The notes: generated from the letters alone by a model not told the origin. A stretch of DNA of 64,000 nt from Syntrophus sp963665935 (GCA_963665935.1 OY762510.1:1178001-1242000); one strand, 5' to 3'. Shown: positions 34,636-44,786, counted from the first letter of the stretch. Program-made: numbers and translations.

Positions 34636-36348
34636 CTATGCCTTCATGATGCATTTCCTCAGCCGGGTGATACTGAGGAAGATTTTCCCCCGCGACCTCC
34701 GGGAAAGCGCCCCCGTCAGGAACGCGTTGCGGCACCAGGCGTGATCCACCTCAGCAGCGGTCAGAAACCTGGGATACAAAGGTAGAAACTCGATGTGATC
34801 GGGTTGAAATTCTTCCCCCATCTCCCGAACAATCATCGACCGAATTTCGGATAAAATCCGGGCTTCGTTCACGCCGGCATCTACACCGCGAAAAACCAGC
34901 AGCACAATCCTGTGTCCTACCCCCGGATCCATCAGGGGAACATCCGCAAGGGAACAGAAAAACCGGTAACGGGTTGCCAGATCCTGGAGCGATGAAAGAA
35001 CCTCTTCCGCCGGGAAGGTCCTGCCGTTCCGGTGAAGCGTCTGGACTCCGGCAAAAATCCATTCTCCCCTGTTTTTGGCGATTCTGTCGGCCGTCCCTTT
35101 CTGTTCCTCCTCCGGTGCGCCGGACACCGACAATGTGTACAGGCCCATGTCCGTAACGGCCACCCCCTCGCCCCCGGACAGCTCGCCAAGACACCAGGCA
35201 CTGCCGGGAACAGGCAATACGGACATATGCGCCATGCCCTTGCGCCGGAGGGAAAACAGGGAGCATCCGCCCAGGGCGGCGCTCCACCTCAGGTTAAAGG
35301 CATAGCTGTTCTCAAGCTTGAGATGCCGGATAAGATTCTGCCACTGCTCTAGGTCCTGAGACTCCGCCGGGTTGCGGAACCAGCATTCCCAGGCATTCCC
35401 GACCTCAACCTGCTTTTCCAGCAGGATGTCCCGAACCTCTTTACTCACCCCGAACGTCTTGACGGGCATCTGTACAACGAGCCCCGGCTTGGCTTCAATA
35501 TCCTGGGGTGTCAGATGAAGATAGGTTGCCCCGCTCAGCAGACCGGCCAACAGAAGGGCCGGGGTGGTCTCCAGAAGATGAAATCCCGGGGCGGCAAACA
35601 CCTGTCCCGGTCCGATTCCCAGTGAAATCGAGGCATCACGCAGTGCGCACAGATAGGCCGCATCGCTTGTAATATCCGCCGGAACGGCGGTGTCATATCC
35701 ACAGGGATCGAAAGAGCGGAAAACAACCTGGCCGGATGGATAACTGAAAGATTGCTCCCGTTCGTTACGGATTCTCTTGCCGGCATTGTCTTCCGAAAGC
35801 ACCCGTTCGCTCCATTGCGCCAGCAGAGGGATATGGCGCTCCGCAAGCGAAATATGTTCCGGTTGAAGGGCCTCCAGCCGACTTTGCAAAAAGCGATTCC
35901 CCCGGAGAGGCAGAAAGGATATCCGGCAGCCGATCTTCAGGGCCGCCAGCAGTTCAACGATCATCTCCAGCCCGATCGTCCTGACGATGCAGAGAATTTG
36001 TCCCGGCAGCACGCCAAGCCGGACCCAGTGGCCGGCTTTTGCAGCGGCAAGAGCACCGAGTTCGCCATACGAAATGTTTCGGATGCCGGAAACCGGCTCA
36101 TTCCAGCACAGCGCCGGTGCGGCATTGTTCCTGTTGCAGCCGATGATGTCATGATAGAAGTCGTACCTGCCGTAGAGGGCGCTTGTTCCATGGACGGCAA
36201 AGCGGGCATCAAATGCCCCCTTCAGCGAGGACCAGAATTCGGCCGGACGGTCATAGCTGGCTTGGAGCCATTCCAGCTTCCCGCATGGCTGCTGAGCATC
36301 CAGACGCAAACCGTTCTCAATGAAAGCGGTATTCAGATTGTTCGGCAT
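34636..36348 (-). CDS. Degenerate adenylate-forming (ANL/FAAL-like) protein in the type VI cluster
   Basis: The 570-residue protein follows the layout of the acyl-CoA synthetase / fatty-acyl-AMP ligase superfamily. An early ISYGELGALAAAKAGHWVRLG segment is followed by IVELLAALKIGC, with later GATYLHL and a C-terminal NGRTFPAEEVLSSL part that looks like the FAAL GRN-YP-DIE motif. The ATP-binding P-loop-like Ser/Thr/Gly motif (TSGTTG) is not visible, nor is a typical catalytic lysine motif near the end. It may thus be a binding or structural descendant. It lies between tssJ and tssB in the same direction. I do not know a function for it in type VI secretion. Confidence 0.7.
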   Translation of the reverse strand: MPNNLNTAFIENGLRLDAQQPCGKLEWLQASYDRPAEFWSSLKGAFDARFAVHGTSALYGRYDFYHDIIGCNRNNAAPALCWNEPVSGIRNISYGELGALAAAKAGHWVRLGVLPGQILCIVRTIGLEMIVELLAALKIGCRISFLPLRGNRFLQSRLEALQPEHISLAERHIPLLAQWSERVLSEDNAGKRIRNEREQSFSYPSGQVVFRSFDPCGYDTAVPADITSDAAYLCALRDASISLGIGPGQVFAAPGFHLLETTPALLLAGLLSGATYLHLTPQDIEAKPGLVVQMPVKTFGVSKEVRDILLEKQVEVGNAWECWFRNPAESQDLEQWQNLIRHLKLENSYAFNLRWSAALGGCSLFSLRRKGMAHMSVLPVPGSAWCLGELSGGEGVAVTDMGLYTLSVSGAPEEEQKGTADRIAKNRGEWIFAGVQTLHRNGRTFPAEEVLSSLQDLATRYRFFCSLADVPLMDPGVGHRIVLLVFRGVDAGVNEARILSEIRSMIVREMGEEFQPDHIEFLPLYPRFLTAAEVDHAWCRNAFLTGALSRRSRGKIFLSITRLRKCIMKA

Positions 36349-36387
36349 GGATGTACCTTTAAAAATTCTTCTGCCCTCCGGCAGCCG

Positions 36388-36867
36388 TCACCACAAAAAT
36401 CCTTTTTGGTATTCTTCTATCTCATTATTTTTAACTTTAATGTAATATTCCGTCTTCAGGGGGGCTTCAAAGAGCAGTTTCCAGGTTTCACCGGGATTGG
36501 CGAAGAGGACATAGACCCCGATATCCGATTTGTCGGGCTTTATGACCTTTATCTTTTCTTTCTGTCCGGGCATGAGCATATGCCAGTCCAGGAGGCTCTC
36601 ATTGGGGGGATTGGCATAGACCAGATCGGAGATAAAATCGTAATCATGGATCTGAAATTCCGTTCTGTTCACCTTGCGGATCACAATATACACAGGCCGC
36701 TCGTCGTTGATCCGTACCTCGGGAAGGATGTTGAAAAGAATCTGCTCTTGCTTGACGGCGGATTTCCCGCAGCCGCACAGACATCCCAGTATGGCGAGCA
36801 GGGAAAGGATGAGGATCGCACTCCTTGCCAATCCTTCAACAGTGTCTTTTTGATGAAATTTCAACAT
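36388..36867 (-). CDS. tssJ: Type VI outer-membrane lipoprotein TssJ
   Basis: TssJ is the outer-membrane lipoprotein of the type VI membrane complex and binds TssM. The product has about 159 residues with the ATG at 36867. A longer open frame to 36981 adds a non-secretory N-terminus and is rejected. It starts with a signal peptide and a Cys-rich lipobox region, ILGCLCGC, with the lipidated Cys at about residue 29 or 33. The mature part is a beta-sandwich with KIKVIKPDKSDIGVYVLFANP. It lies between tssM and the ANL-like gene. Confidence 0.84.
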   Translation of the reverse strand: MLKFHQKDTVEGLARSAILILSLLAILGCLCGCGKSAVKQEQILFNILPEVRINDERPVYIVIRKVNRTEFQIHDYDFISDLVYANPPNESLLDWHMLMPGQKEKIKVIKPDKSDIGVYVLFANPGETWKLLFEAPLKTEYYIKVKNNEIEEYQKGFLW

Positions 36868-36934
36868 GAGACGATATCCTGAGCATATTCCCCTTGGGGA
36901 TAAAAGTTCAGACCACCTGAAACGAACCGCCCCT

Positions 36935-39900
36935 TTAACGGGGCACTTTGAAGATGGCCCACGGATCATTCTGGATGTCAAAAACGACGTTCATCATCGA
37001 GCGGCCCTGTCCATCTATCGCCGGGGGCCTGATGGCCCATGAGTACGTCTTGAAATCACCCGCTTTTTTACCATTGGCCGGACTGTAGCCAGAACCGGCG
37101 GATTGAATTCCTTTATCGGAACCGTTGGGCCTGGCAGCACCCTGGGGTCCTTCCGCCTTCTGAAGAAGACGGTAAAAAGCCCAGTTTGAGGACGGAATCT
37201 CGATCGATCTTTTGATTCTGACAGGTTTGTCCCGAGTTGTAAATTCCATCCCCACTGCCGCCCAGTATGGGCTTTGCCAGTTGACTTTGATCTTCTTCCA
37301 CGACGGCTTCTGATTAAAGCCAAAAACAACGGATTCTCCGGCCTGCAGATAGGACAATGCCGCGGTCGGCTCGTTGGGAAGCACGGCAGGTAGAGGTTTC
37401 GGCCTGACCATGAACTCCAGAGGACGTTCTTTGCCTTCCTTATCCCACAGAACGGAAGAAAGCTGTGAAGCGGCATTGAGCGCCGTCAGCATGTTATTGG
37501 GAAGCTTCGGCACATTATAGGGGCCGTTTTTCTTCTTCCACCGCCGTCCTTCCTCCTTGCAGAAAGGCGAAAACATGGCCTGATAGGTTTGCCAGAAATG
37601 CCCCGCGGGGTGCGTCGCATTTCTAAGTTCATCGACGGAAATCTCCTCTCCGGAAGAACTGCTGAAGGGAAACTTGGAATACAGCGGCTGGATATCGGAC
37701 TGCCAGAGTTCCTTCCAGGTTTTAGCCATTTCCGTTTCAATTTCTCGCATGCCCAGAAAATAGGCCTGCCAGACCGGAGCCAGGAAGATATCCTGCCAGC
37801 CGCGGGGCACCGCGACGCTGTCGAGCCATTGTTTCACCAGGTTTACATATGAATCCTTCTCATTATTGAAGATGGCGAAGCTCATCCGGCCAAGGGGGGA
37901 CAAGCGGGTTTTGAACTGGGCATAGGGATCCTCCCTGTCCTTCTTTTCGGCAGGTTCCTGCTGGTCCTGCATGTCCGCCAGCATTTGTTCAATCAGGACT
38001 TTGTATCGATCCAGCTCCGGAAACGTTCCCTTCTGCTCGCCCATGAGACGCCTGATGAAATCAAATTCCGCCAGATTCCGTACAAAGGCCTGCATGTACT
38101 CATTCTTGCCGGGATCGATCAGGGTGTTGTCCATCATGTTCACCAGAACTTCTCTCAATGGCGACGAGGGCAGCACCATCTGGCTCAATACAAAGCGCAG
38201 CGCGGCCGGGGATCCGGCCTTGATATCGAATTCCAGGTAGTATTTCCGGTAGGATTGCGCATACCGGCGTCCGTAGATGTCAATCTCTTTGAACAGGAAA
38301 TTCGAAAAATAGGATTTGTCTTCCGGGGAAACCGGCAAACGGGCGATGACATCGGGCAGTTCCGTCAACATCGGCCTGACTCTCTTTTCAATGGCCTCTT
38401 TCGTGAACCTACCGTCGACTCTGGCATGACCGATGAACAAAAAGCGTCCATCATTTGACGCATTCATGACCAGATCGCCAAATTCTTGATCAGAGGGGAA
38501 GAAGAGCAGGCCATCCTGATTTTTGTGGCGGTTGACAAACTCTCTCAACAGCAGGGAGATCCTGCTTCGATTCAGGAGGTCCTTCCATTGCTGGGCGCTG
38601 AAGCTGAACGCCTCCCCCCCCAGGGAAAAGCTGAACGACAGATTACTCACCCCTTGCGGTTCCTTGAAGGCGAGCATCGCCTTGAGATTCTCCAGCAGTC
38701 CGGTAAACCCTGATCTTTCCGCCACTTCCGGATAACTGATATTGGAATTCTTTATGAAGTTCAGGAAATTTTTAATCGCCTCCTGCCTGAGCTCAGATTC
38801 CTTATGAGAAATCATCTCCAGATTGATGTCCGACGGAATTTCCTTTCTCAGCAGCTCCGCCAGCCTGACGGTAAGGTCGTAAAGCTCCAGTTGCTGGATC
38901 ATCCCGAGAAACTGATCCGTTTCCTTCTGCAGTCGCTCGAATTCCGACCGGCTCAGAACAGGCTGCCGATAAAGACGGCCAATCTCCGTAAAATAAACCA
39001 TCCAGCGGCGCGGATCTTCTACCGTCCCTTGAGATGGACTGAAGGAAATCCTTTTCCCGGCAAGAGAAACGCCGGCGGAGGATTCGTTGTTATGGACGTA
39101 ATCCTCAATCATTTCCTTGGATAGATTGAGGATCTGCGACCAGGAGGCTGAATTATGCCGAATCAGCTTCCCCAGTTCGTTGTTCCGGGTGGCATAGATC
39201 AAAGCCAGCAGGTAGACGGCCTTGTCCTGGGCTTCGTCAATTGTCCCTCGATATTGCTGATCGAAGCTGCGGATGGTTACAATTCGCCCGGCAGCGACAG
39301 GCGATTTTGCCGTCGTTGCCGCAGAGAGTCTATCCAATTCCGGCAAGAGATAGAATCTGCGAATGTTGTCCATGCAGCGGTTGGTGATCTCCCTGTTGAT
39401 TTCCGGGAAAAAATCAGGAAAAACTTTCATCAGGGGATGCTGCTGCACATAGACGGATGGCAGAATCTCATGGACCTTCTGATCGTAGCGGGCAGGGGGG
39501 AAGGCTTCGACACGCGCCAGGGTCCGATATCTTTCGACAACGAGGCTTCGTCCATGGAAATATGCGGCGCCCAAAAAAGCAAGTCCCGCAAACCCTATGG
39601 CAGCGGCGGCAACGCGGTGTTTGAAATAAGGATCGATTTTCTTGATTTCCCGGGCGGTCAGCGAAGGGGCAAAGGGATTCAACACCGAGGGTTCTCCCTC
39701 GACCTGCGAAGTCAGGTAGAACTGCGTCACTTCCGGTTCCAGGGACAATGGATCAGGGTTTTGAAGGAATTTGATGAATACGGACAGATCCTGAAAGAGT
39801 TTCGGCCCCTGTCGCATGAAGGTGATGGCTTTCAGATACTGGTCCGCGGAAAGGGAGAGAATGGCGCGGGTCAGATGTTCCTCGTACGGATCCAGGCATC

Positions 39901-40780
39901 CGGAAAGATCCTTGATATCCGTGATATCCGTTTTTGAGCGGTCTTCCGCTTTTTTCTTTTCCTCAAGCGCATCGGGGTGTTCGGACATGTCTTGAAAATC
40001 GGTTTTAGAGCGGAACTCGAGTTTCAAGGGAATGTTGTTCCTGGTAAGAAATTGGGAAAATTCGGAAAACCCCTCGATCTGGTCCATCAAGGTCAGGACG
40101 ATGCGCACCTTGACCGGCTTTTTTCGGATATTCCCGAGCAGATTGATTTTTCCCCGGATCATCTGCGCCTTTTGCTTCAGATATTCCAGATATTCCGGAT
40201 CATCCGTCTGAAACTCCGCTCCGTTCAAGACAATGACGACAGTCGGATCATGTCTCCGAAAAAGCGGTTTCCACAGTTTAAGCAGAGCGCGCCGGACATC
40301 CTCCGATGTATCGTCCAGGAGAGCAGCCGGAATCTCCTGAATCAGAACCTTTGAGCCGAGATAGATCTGCAAAAGCGGATTTTTCGTGTAGCTGGGATAG
40401 AACTGTCGCGCTCGCCCCTGCCAGTCCGTATAATTGTCAATCAGGGCGCTTTTTCCGGAACCGGCTTCACCGAAGACAATGAAGTGCTCGTAAGCCAGAA
40501 TGTTCGGCCTGATCGACCAGGGGATCTCCTTCAGAAACTCCTTCCATATCCTGGCAAGGCTTGAAGGGGGCATCGCCTTCTTTGCCGCCGTTTTTCCGGC
40601 GTCTGATTCCGCCGGCTTTTTTTCTTCGCGGGCTTTCCGGCGTTTCCTGATAAAATAATAAACCAGGAGCGCAGCAAGGATCAAAACACCCAGGACAGCA
40701 ACGGCAGCGAGAAGATACGGCCAGTTATCCACCGAAAAGAAGTTCCGGACAGATCCGGTTATCCGAGGGAGCAAATCCAT
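36935..40780 (-). CDS. tssM: Type VI inner-membrane protein TssM (IcmF/VasK)
   Basis: TssM is the large inner-membrane protein of the type VI membrane complex that spans the periplasm to reach TssJ. The 1281-residue protein starts with a membrane helix (about residues 18-44) and a cytoplasmic P-loop domain with a full Walker A motif GEAGSGKS (about residues 104-111). A second membrane helix lies near residue 390, followed by a long periplasmic domain. I use the ATG at 40780 with AAGGTGGA ahead. A GTG at 40792 is in frame. The gene lies downstream of tssH in the usual order. Confidence 0.93.
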   Translation of the reverse strand: MDLLPRITGSVRNFFSVDNWPYLLAAVAVLGVLILAALLVYYFIRKRRKAREEKKPAESDAGKTAAKKAMPPSSLARIWKEFLKEIPWSIRPNILAYEHFIVFGEAGSGKSALIDNYTDWQGRARQFYPSYTKNPLLQIYLGSKVLIQEIPAALLDDTSEDVRRALLKLWKPLFRRHDPTVVIVLNGAEFQTDDPEYLEYLKQKAQMIRGKINLLGNIRKKPVKVRIVLTLMDQIEGFSEFSQFLTRNNIPLKLEFRSKTDFQDMSEHPDALEEKKKAEDRSKTDITDIKDLSGCLDPYEEHLTRAILSLSADQYLKAITFMRQGPKLFQDLSVFIKFLQNPDPLSLEPEVTQFYLTSQVEGEPSVLNPFAPSLTAREIKKIDPYFKHRVAAAAIGFAGLAFLGAAYFHGRSLVVERYRTLARVEAFPPARYDQKVHEILPSVYVQQHPLMKVFPDFFPEINREITNRCMDNIRRFYLLPELDRLSAATTAKSPVAAGRIVTIRSFDQQYRGTIDEAQDKAVYLLALIYATRNNELGKLIRHNSASWSQILNLSKEMIEDYVHNNESSAGVSLAGKRISFSPSQGTVEDPRRWMVYFTEIGRLYRQPVLSRSEFERLQKETDQFLGMIQQLELYDLTVRLAELLRKEIPSDINLEMISHKESELRQEAIKNFLNFIKNSNISYPEVAERSGFTGLLENLKAMLAFKEPQGVSNLSFSFSLGGEAFSFSAQQWKDLLNRSRISLLLREFVNRHKNQDGLLFFPSDQEFGDLVMNASNDGRFLFIGHARVDGRFTKEAIEKRVRPMLTELPDVIARLPVSPEDKSYFSNFLFKEIDIYGRRYAQSYRKYYLEFDIKAGSPAALRFVLSQMVLPSSPLREVLVNMMDNTLIDPGKNEYMQAFVRNLAEFDFIRRLMGEQKGTFPELDRYKVLIEQMLADMQDQQEPAEKKDREDPYAQFKTRLSPLGRMSFAIFNNEKDSYVNLVKQWLDSVAVPRGWQDIFLAPVWQAYFLGMREIETEMAKTWKELWQSDIQPLYSKFPFSSSSGEEISVDELRNATHPAGHFWQTYQAMFSPFCKEEGRRWKKKNGPYNVPKLPNNMLTALNAASQLSSVLWDKEGKERPLEFMVRPKPLPAVLPNEPTAALSYLQAGESVVFGFNQKPSWKKIKVNWQSPYWAAVGMEFTTRDKPVRIKRSIEIPSSNWAFYRLLQKAEGPQGAARPNGSDKGIQSAGSGYSPANGKKAGDFKTYSWAIRPPAIDGQGRSMMNVVFDIQNDPWAIFKVPR

Positions 40781-40887
40781 AGAATCATCCACCTTACTCT
40801 GCTAATGAACATCCACTCCATCCCCAAAACATCGATTCCGCAAGTCTTCAGCAAAAGATACCTAAGGAGCGCCCCAAGACTCAAGGC

Positions 40888-43479
40888 CTATTCCAACGAT
40901 TCTGCAGGTTCGTTCACCCCCATGACAAACGAATTCTCCGCCACGGAAACGGTGACGGTATCCCCCGGCTTGATGTTTCCCGCAATGATGTCCTCGGCCA
41001 GAGGATCCTGCAGGCGCGTCTGGATGACCCGGTTCAAGGGCCTCGCGCCCATGAGGGGATTAAAGCCGAGTTCGGCCAGAAGCGTCAGGACCTCGTCCTT
41101 GACCTGTAACTGAATATCCTTGTCTTTCAACAATTTTGCAAGACGTTTGAGCTGTATGTCGGCGATGATCTTCATCCCCTCCAGGGTCAATTGCTTGAAG
41201 ACGAGAATATCATCGAGACGGTTGATGAATTCCGGGCGGAAATGCGACCGAACGGCTTTCATGATCTGGGCATTCATCTCCTGGATTTCTTCCTCCGTTT
41301 CGGCGGGCCGGATACTTTCCGAACCAAGGTTGGAGGTCATCAGCACCACGGTGTTTGAAAAATTCACCGTCTGACCCTGACTGTCCGTCAGGCGTCCGTC
41401 ATCCAGCAGCTGCAGGAAGAGATTGAAGACATCCGCATGTCCTTTTTCCACTTCATCAAAAAGAATCACGCTGTAGGGCTTGCGGCGGACGGTGTTGGTC
41501 AGGATGCCCCCTTCTTCATAACCGACGTAGCCCGGAGGGGCTCCGACCAGCCGGGCCACGGAATGCTTTTCCATGAACTCGCTCATGTCTATCCTGACAA
41601 GGGAACGTTCATCATCAAACATGAATTCCGCCAGGGTTTTGCAGACCTCTGTTTTTCCTACACCCGTAGGGCCGAGCATGAGAAAGGAAGCAATGGGCCG
41701 GTTCGGGTTCTGCACGCCGGCCCGGGAACGTCGAATCGCCTTGGCGATGGTCGAAAGCACGTGATCCTGGCCGATCACCCGCTGGCGCAGGTGGTCCTCG
41801 AGGTGCAGGAGTTTGTCAATTTCCGAACCGAGGAGCTTGGAGACCGGAATATTGGTCAGCCTGGAAACGGTATCGGCAATGTCGTCTTCCGTGATGGTTC
41901 GACGCAGGAATCCTTTGTCGGAAAGATCGACATCGGCATATTCTTCTAAAATCTTATTGCATTGTGGGATGATCTTGTACTGCAGTTCGGCCACCCGGGA
42001 AAAATCCTCTTCCCGGATCTTCTGTTCCATTTCCTGGTTGGCTTCTTCGAGCGTCTTCTTGGCCTTCTGGACCTCCGTAAGGGCCTTCTTTTCCTTCTCC
42101 CATCTTTCCGTCAGCTTTTGGCTTGATTCCTTGAGTTCTTCGATCTCTTTCTGAAGGTTACGAAGACGTTCTTCGTTTTCAGGATCCGCTTCCTGCAGTA
42201 ACGCATGGGATTCAACTTCCAGATCGACAATCCGGCGGTCGATTTTATCGATTTCTTCAGGCTTTGACGAAAGACCGATGCGCAGGGACGCCGATGCCTG
42301 GTCGATCAGATCAACGGCCTTGTCCGGAAGAAACCGGTCCGTGATATACCGGTTAGAGAGTTTCGCTGCCGCAACGAGTGCGGCATCCAGAATCTGGACG
42401 CCGTGATGCACTTCGTATTTTTTCTTCACTCCGCGAAGGATGGTAACGGTTTCATCAAGGCTGGGCTCTTCCACCATCACAACCTGGAATCGGCGCATCA
42501 GCGCCGCATCCTTCTCAAAGTGTTTTCTATATTCTTCCAGAGTTGTCGCACCAATGCAACGAATTTCCCCTCTGGACAGGGCGGGTTTGATCAGATTTGC
42601 CGCGTCCATGGCGCCTTCAGAACCTCCGGCACCGATCAGCATATGGATTTCATCGATAAAAAGGATCACATTGCCGGCATCGGAAACTTCCTGCAGCAGC
42701 CGTTTAAAGCGCTCCTCGAATTCTCCCCGGTATTTCGCCCCGGCGATCAGCTGCCCCATATCCAGGGATAGGATGGCCGCCGATTTCAAATCCTCCGGGA
42801 CGTCCCCGCTGATGATGCGCTGGGCGAGACCTTCAACGATAGCGGTCTTGCCGACGCCGGGTTCACCAATAATGATGGGATTGTTCTTGAGTCTACGGCT
42901 GAGAATCTGGATGGCAAACCGGACTTCCTGATCCCGGCCGATGACGGGATCCAGTTCCCCCTTCCGGGCTCGCTCCGTCAGGTCCAGGGTATATCTGGCC
43001 AGATACTCGAAATCGCCGGATTCGCCTTCTCCCCCCGAAAAACGGCCCCTTTGCGGCTGTCTGAGAAGGGCCTCAAGCTCCGGCTGATCCGCTCCCGCGT
43101 CGAAAAAAGCCTCGGCAATGTCTTCCGTGGCAAGCATGCCCAGCACGATGTGTTGGATGCCGATGTATTTTTCCTTCGTCCTCTGGCTTTCCTCCTCAGC
43201 CAGGATAAATACTTTTTCCAAATCACGGTTGATCGGCGTCTGAGAAGTGCCCTCCTTTCCCTTCGGCTGAGTGAGCAGTTTGCCGTCCACCCTGGCCCCA
43301 AGGGCTTCCAGATCGATCTTGGTCTGGGAAAGATAGTTTCGAGTCAGGTCATCGTTGGGTTTCAACATAACGGAAAGCATATGCCATGGCGTTACATACT
43401 CGTGATCTCTTTTCACTGCGAGCCGGCAGGCACTTTCAATGTAATCCTGAGCTTTTACCGAAAATTTCTCAATAAGCAT
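40888..43479 (-). CDS. tssH: Type VI ClpV-position AAA+ ATPase (TssH, ClpB-like)
   Basis: TssH (ClpV) disassembles the contracted type VI sheath so it can be reused. The 863-residue protein has an N-terminal Clp repeat domain and a first AAA+ module with GEPGVGKT (about residues 206-213). A coiled-coil middle domain (about residues 405-520) and a second AAA+ module with GPTGVGKT follow. Overall it is close to ClpB in length and motifs, and I cannot exclude that it also works as a disaggregase. Its position at the head of the tss genes argues for TssH. The ribosome site AAGGAG is good. Confidence 0.85.
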   Translation of the reverse strand: MLIEKFSVKAQDYIESACRLAVKRDHEYVTPWHMLSVMLKPNDDLTRNYLSQTKIDLEALGARVDGKLLTQPKGKEGTSQTPINRDLEKVFILAEEESQRTKEKYIGIQHIVLGMLATEDIAEAFFDAGADQPELEALLRQPQRGRFSGGEGESGDFEYLARYTLDLTERARKGELDPVIGRDQEVRFAIQILSRRLKNNPIIIGEPGVGKTAIVEGLAQRIISGDVPEDLKSAAILSLDMGQLIAGAKYRGEFEERFKRLLQEVSDAGNVILFIDEIHMLIGAGGSEGAMDAANLIKPALSRGEIRCIGATTLEEYRKHFEKDAALMRRFQVVMVEEPSLDETVTILRGVKKKYEVHHGVQILDAALVAAAKLSNRYITDRFLPDKAVDLIDQASASLRIGLSSKPEEIDKIDRRIVDLEVESHALLQEADPENEERLRNLQKEIEELKESSQKLTERWEKEKKALTEVQKAKKTLEEANQEMEQKIREEDFSRVAELQYKIIPQCNKILEEYADVDLSDKGFLRRTITEDDIADTVSRLTNIPVSKLLGSEIDKLLHLEDHLRQRVIGQDHVLSTIAKAIRRSRAGVQNPNRPIASFLMLGPTGVGKTEVCKTLAEFMFDDERSLVRIDMSEFMEKHSVARLVGAPPGYVGYEEGGILTNTVRRKPYSVILFDEVEKGHADVFNLFLQLLDDGRLTDSQGQTVNFSNTVVLMTSNLGSESIRPAETEEEIQEMNAQIMKAVRSHFRPEFINRLDDILVFKQLTLEGMKIIADIQLKRLAKLLKDKDIQLQVKDEVLTLLAELGFNPLMGARPLNRVIQTRLQDPLAEDIIAGNIKPGDTVTVSVAENSFVMGVNEPAESLE

Positions 43480-43959
43480 GCTGTTTTATCTCCTTAATGT
43501 TGGCTTTGAAAAACCCTGAAAACATAGTCATATCGTTGTAGCCTCAACTTTTGCGGGAAAAAGAAAATGAAATAGATAAAATTCAACAGGCGCATTTCAT
43601 GGGAGCCATGACTTGTGCTGTGGAAGATGTGGAAACAAACTGGCAACTTTCCAAAGAACGATCAACCTGTATAAAAGGTTATAACAAATAACAAGAAATA
43701 ATCAATTCCGTTGTAATGTTTTTATATTCAGCGATCCACCCCTTTATTATGTTGTCTTTATTTATAATATATCAGAAATTAATATCAAATGACAAAATTT
43801 GCCGAGGAAATCAGGGCTATTTTTAATTCAAAGAGCCCGATCAGACCTTAAATCTTTTCAAAAGATGAGATTTCTTCGTTGTTTATGGAGAAAAGGGGTC
43901 ATCTCTCCGGGAATGCGGCATTGCAAATTTCATGAAAGGAAGGAATTAGAACGGAAAAG
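43480..43959. other. 480-base AT-rich region upstream of the type VI genes
   Basis: No credible gene is seen. The region is clearly AT-richer than its neighbours, with long A/T runs such as those near 43760-43800. It should carry the main promoter of the type VI operon reading to the left. No -35/-10 pair at consensus was found, and a sigma-54 GG-N10-GC match at about 43510 is poor. The small reading frame at 43799-44116 has no ribosome site and is not called. Confidence 0.5.
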
Positions 43960-44697
43960 TCATTCTTTTTTATGGTGGAGATACCAGGAAAGTTGCCGAC
44001 AGATTCCCCGGACAATCCGGACCTCCTTGGCCGAAAGGCGTATCCGGGCGAAGAGCCTCCGGATATGCATCATCCAGTATTCAGGATTTTCCGGATTCAA
44101 AAAACCGATTTCCTGAAGGAGCGCGCCGATATGCCCGTACATTCCCTCCAGTTCCCGGGAGGAGGCCATTTTCGGGGTGAACCGTTCCGGAATCCCCGTT
44201 TGGGCCACGGAGATTTCATAGCAGAGGATCATGACCGCATGAGACAGATTGAGCGAGCGGAACCGCTCCGAGGTGGGAATGGAAACGACGGTCTGGCAGT
44301 ACCGCAGATCCTCATTGGTCAATCCCGTGTCCTCCGGCCCGAAAAGCAGAGCTACGTCATTTTCCAGGGATACTTCGACGACCTGTTCCGCCATTTCCCG
44401 GGGCGACACCACCGGTCCCCGGGCAAGGCCCAGCCGCGCAGTCGTACCAACGACATACGAAAATCCGGAAAGGGCTTCATTCAGATCCCGGCAATAGACG
44501 ATCGAATCGACCACATCGGCGGCAAGGTGGGTGGACATCTGACGGATCTCCTCCTGCCGGTAATCCCGGTCACTCACCACAATCAGCCGCTCAACTCCCA
44601 TGTTCTTGGCGCAGCGCGCCGCCGAACCGATATTTCCGGCATATTTCGGCCGGTTCAATACGACCGCGATATGATCCCGAGTTGCCGCCAGACGCAT
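43960..44697 (-). CDS. trmJ: TrmH-family tRNA/rRNA 2'-O-methyltransferase, TrmJ-like
   Basis: TrmJ is a SPOUT-type methyltransferase that methylates the 2'-O position of nucleotide 32 of tRNA. The 245-residue protein has the family motifs AVVLNRPKYAGNIGSAAR (near the N-terminus), LLFGPEDTGLTNEDL and IPTSERFRSLNLSHAVMI. The C-terminal helical extension is that of TrmJ (long after the SPOUT knot). The ATG at 44697 is preferred over an in-frame start at 44766. The substrate tRNA is known from the family, not from this sequence. It is divergent from rsmG. Confidence 0.85.
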   Translation of the reverse strand: MRLAATRDHIAVVLNRPKYAGNIGSAARCAKNMGVERLIVVSDRDYRQEEIRQMSTHLAADVVDSIVYCRDLNEALSGFSYVVGTTARLGLARGPVVSPREMAEQVVEVSLENDVALLFGPEDTGLTNEDLRYCQTVVSIPTSERFRSLNLSHAVMILCYEISVAQTGIPERFTPKMASSRELEGMYGHIGALLQEIGFLNPENPEYWMMHIRRLFARIRLSAKEVRIVRGICRQLSWYLHHKKE

Positions 44698-44786
44698 GTT
44701 CCCAGAAAACCTTCCCTTGATTGACAGGCTTGATCCTGCCGCCTTGTTACCTGATGAAAAAAACAACGTGGTATCTCAGCTTGGAG

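Noticed and set aside
43480..43560. Sigma-54 promoter of the type VI operon
   Set aside because: Only GG-N10-GC is met at about 43510; the flanking TGGCAC and TTGC bases do not match.
43799..44116. Small plus-strand frame overlapping the end of trmJ
   Set aside because: No ribosome site, it runs into the antisense of trmJ, and no similarity was seen.
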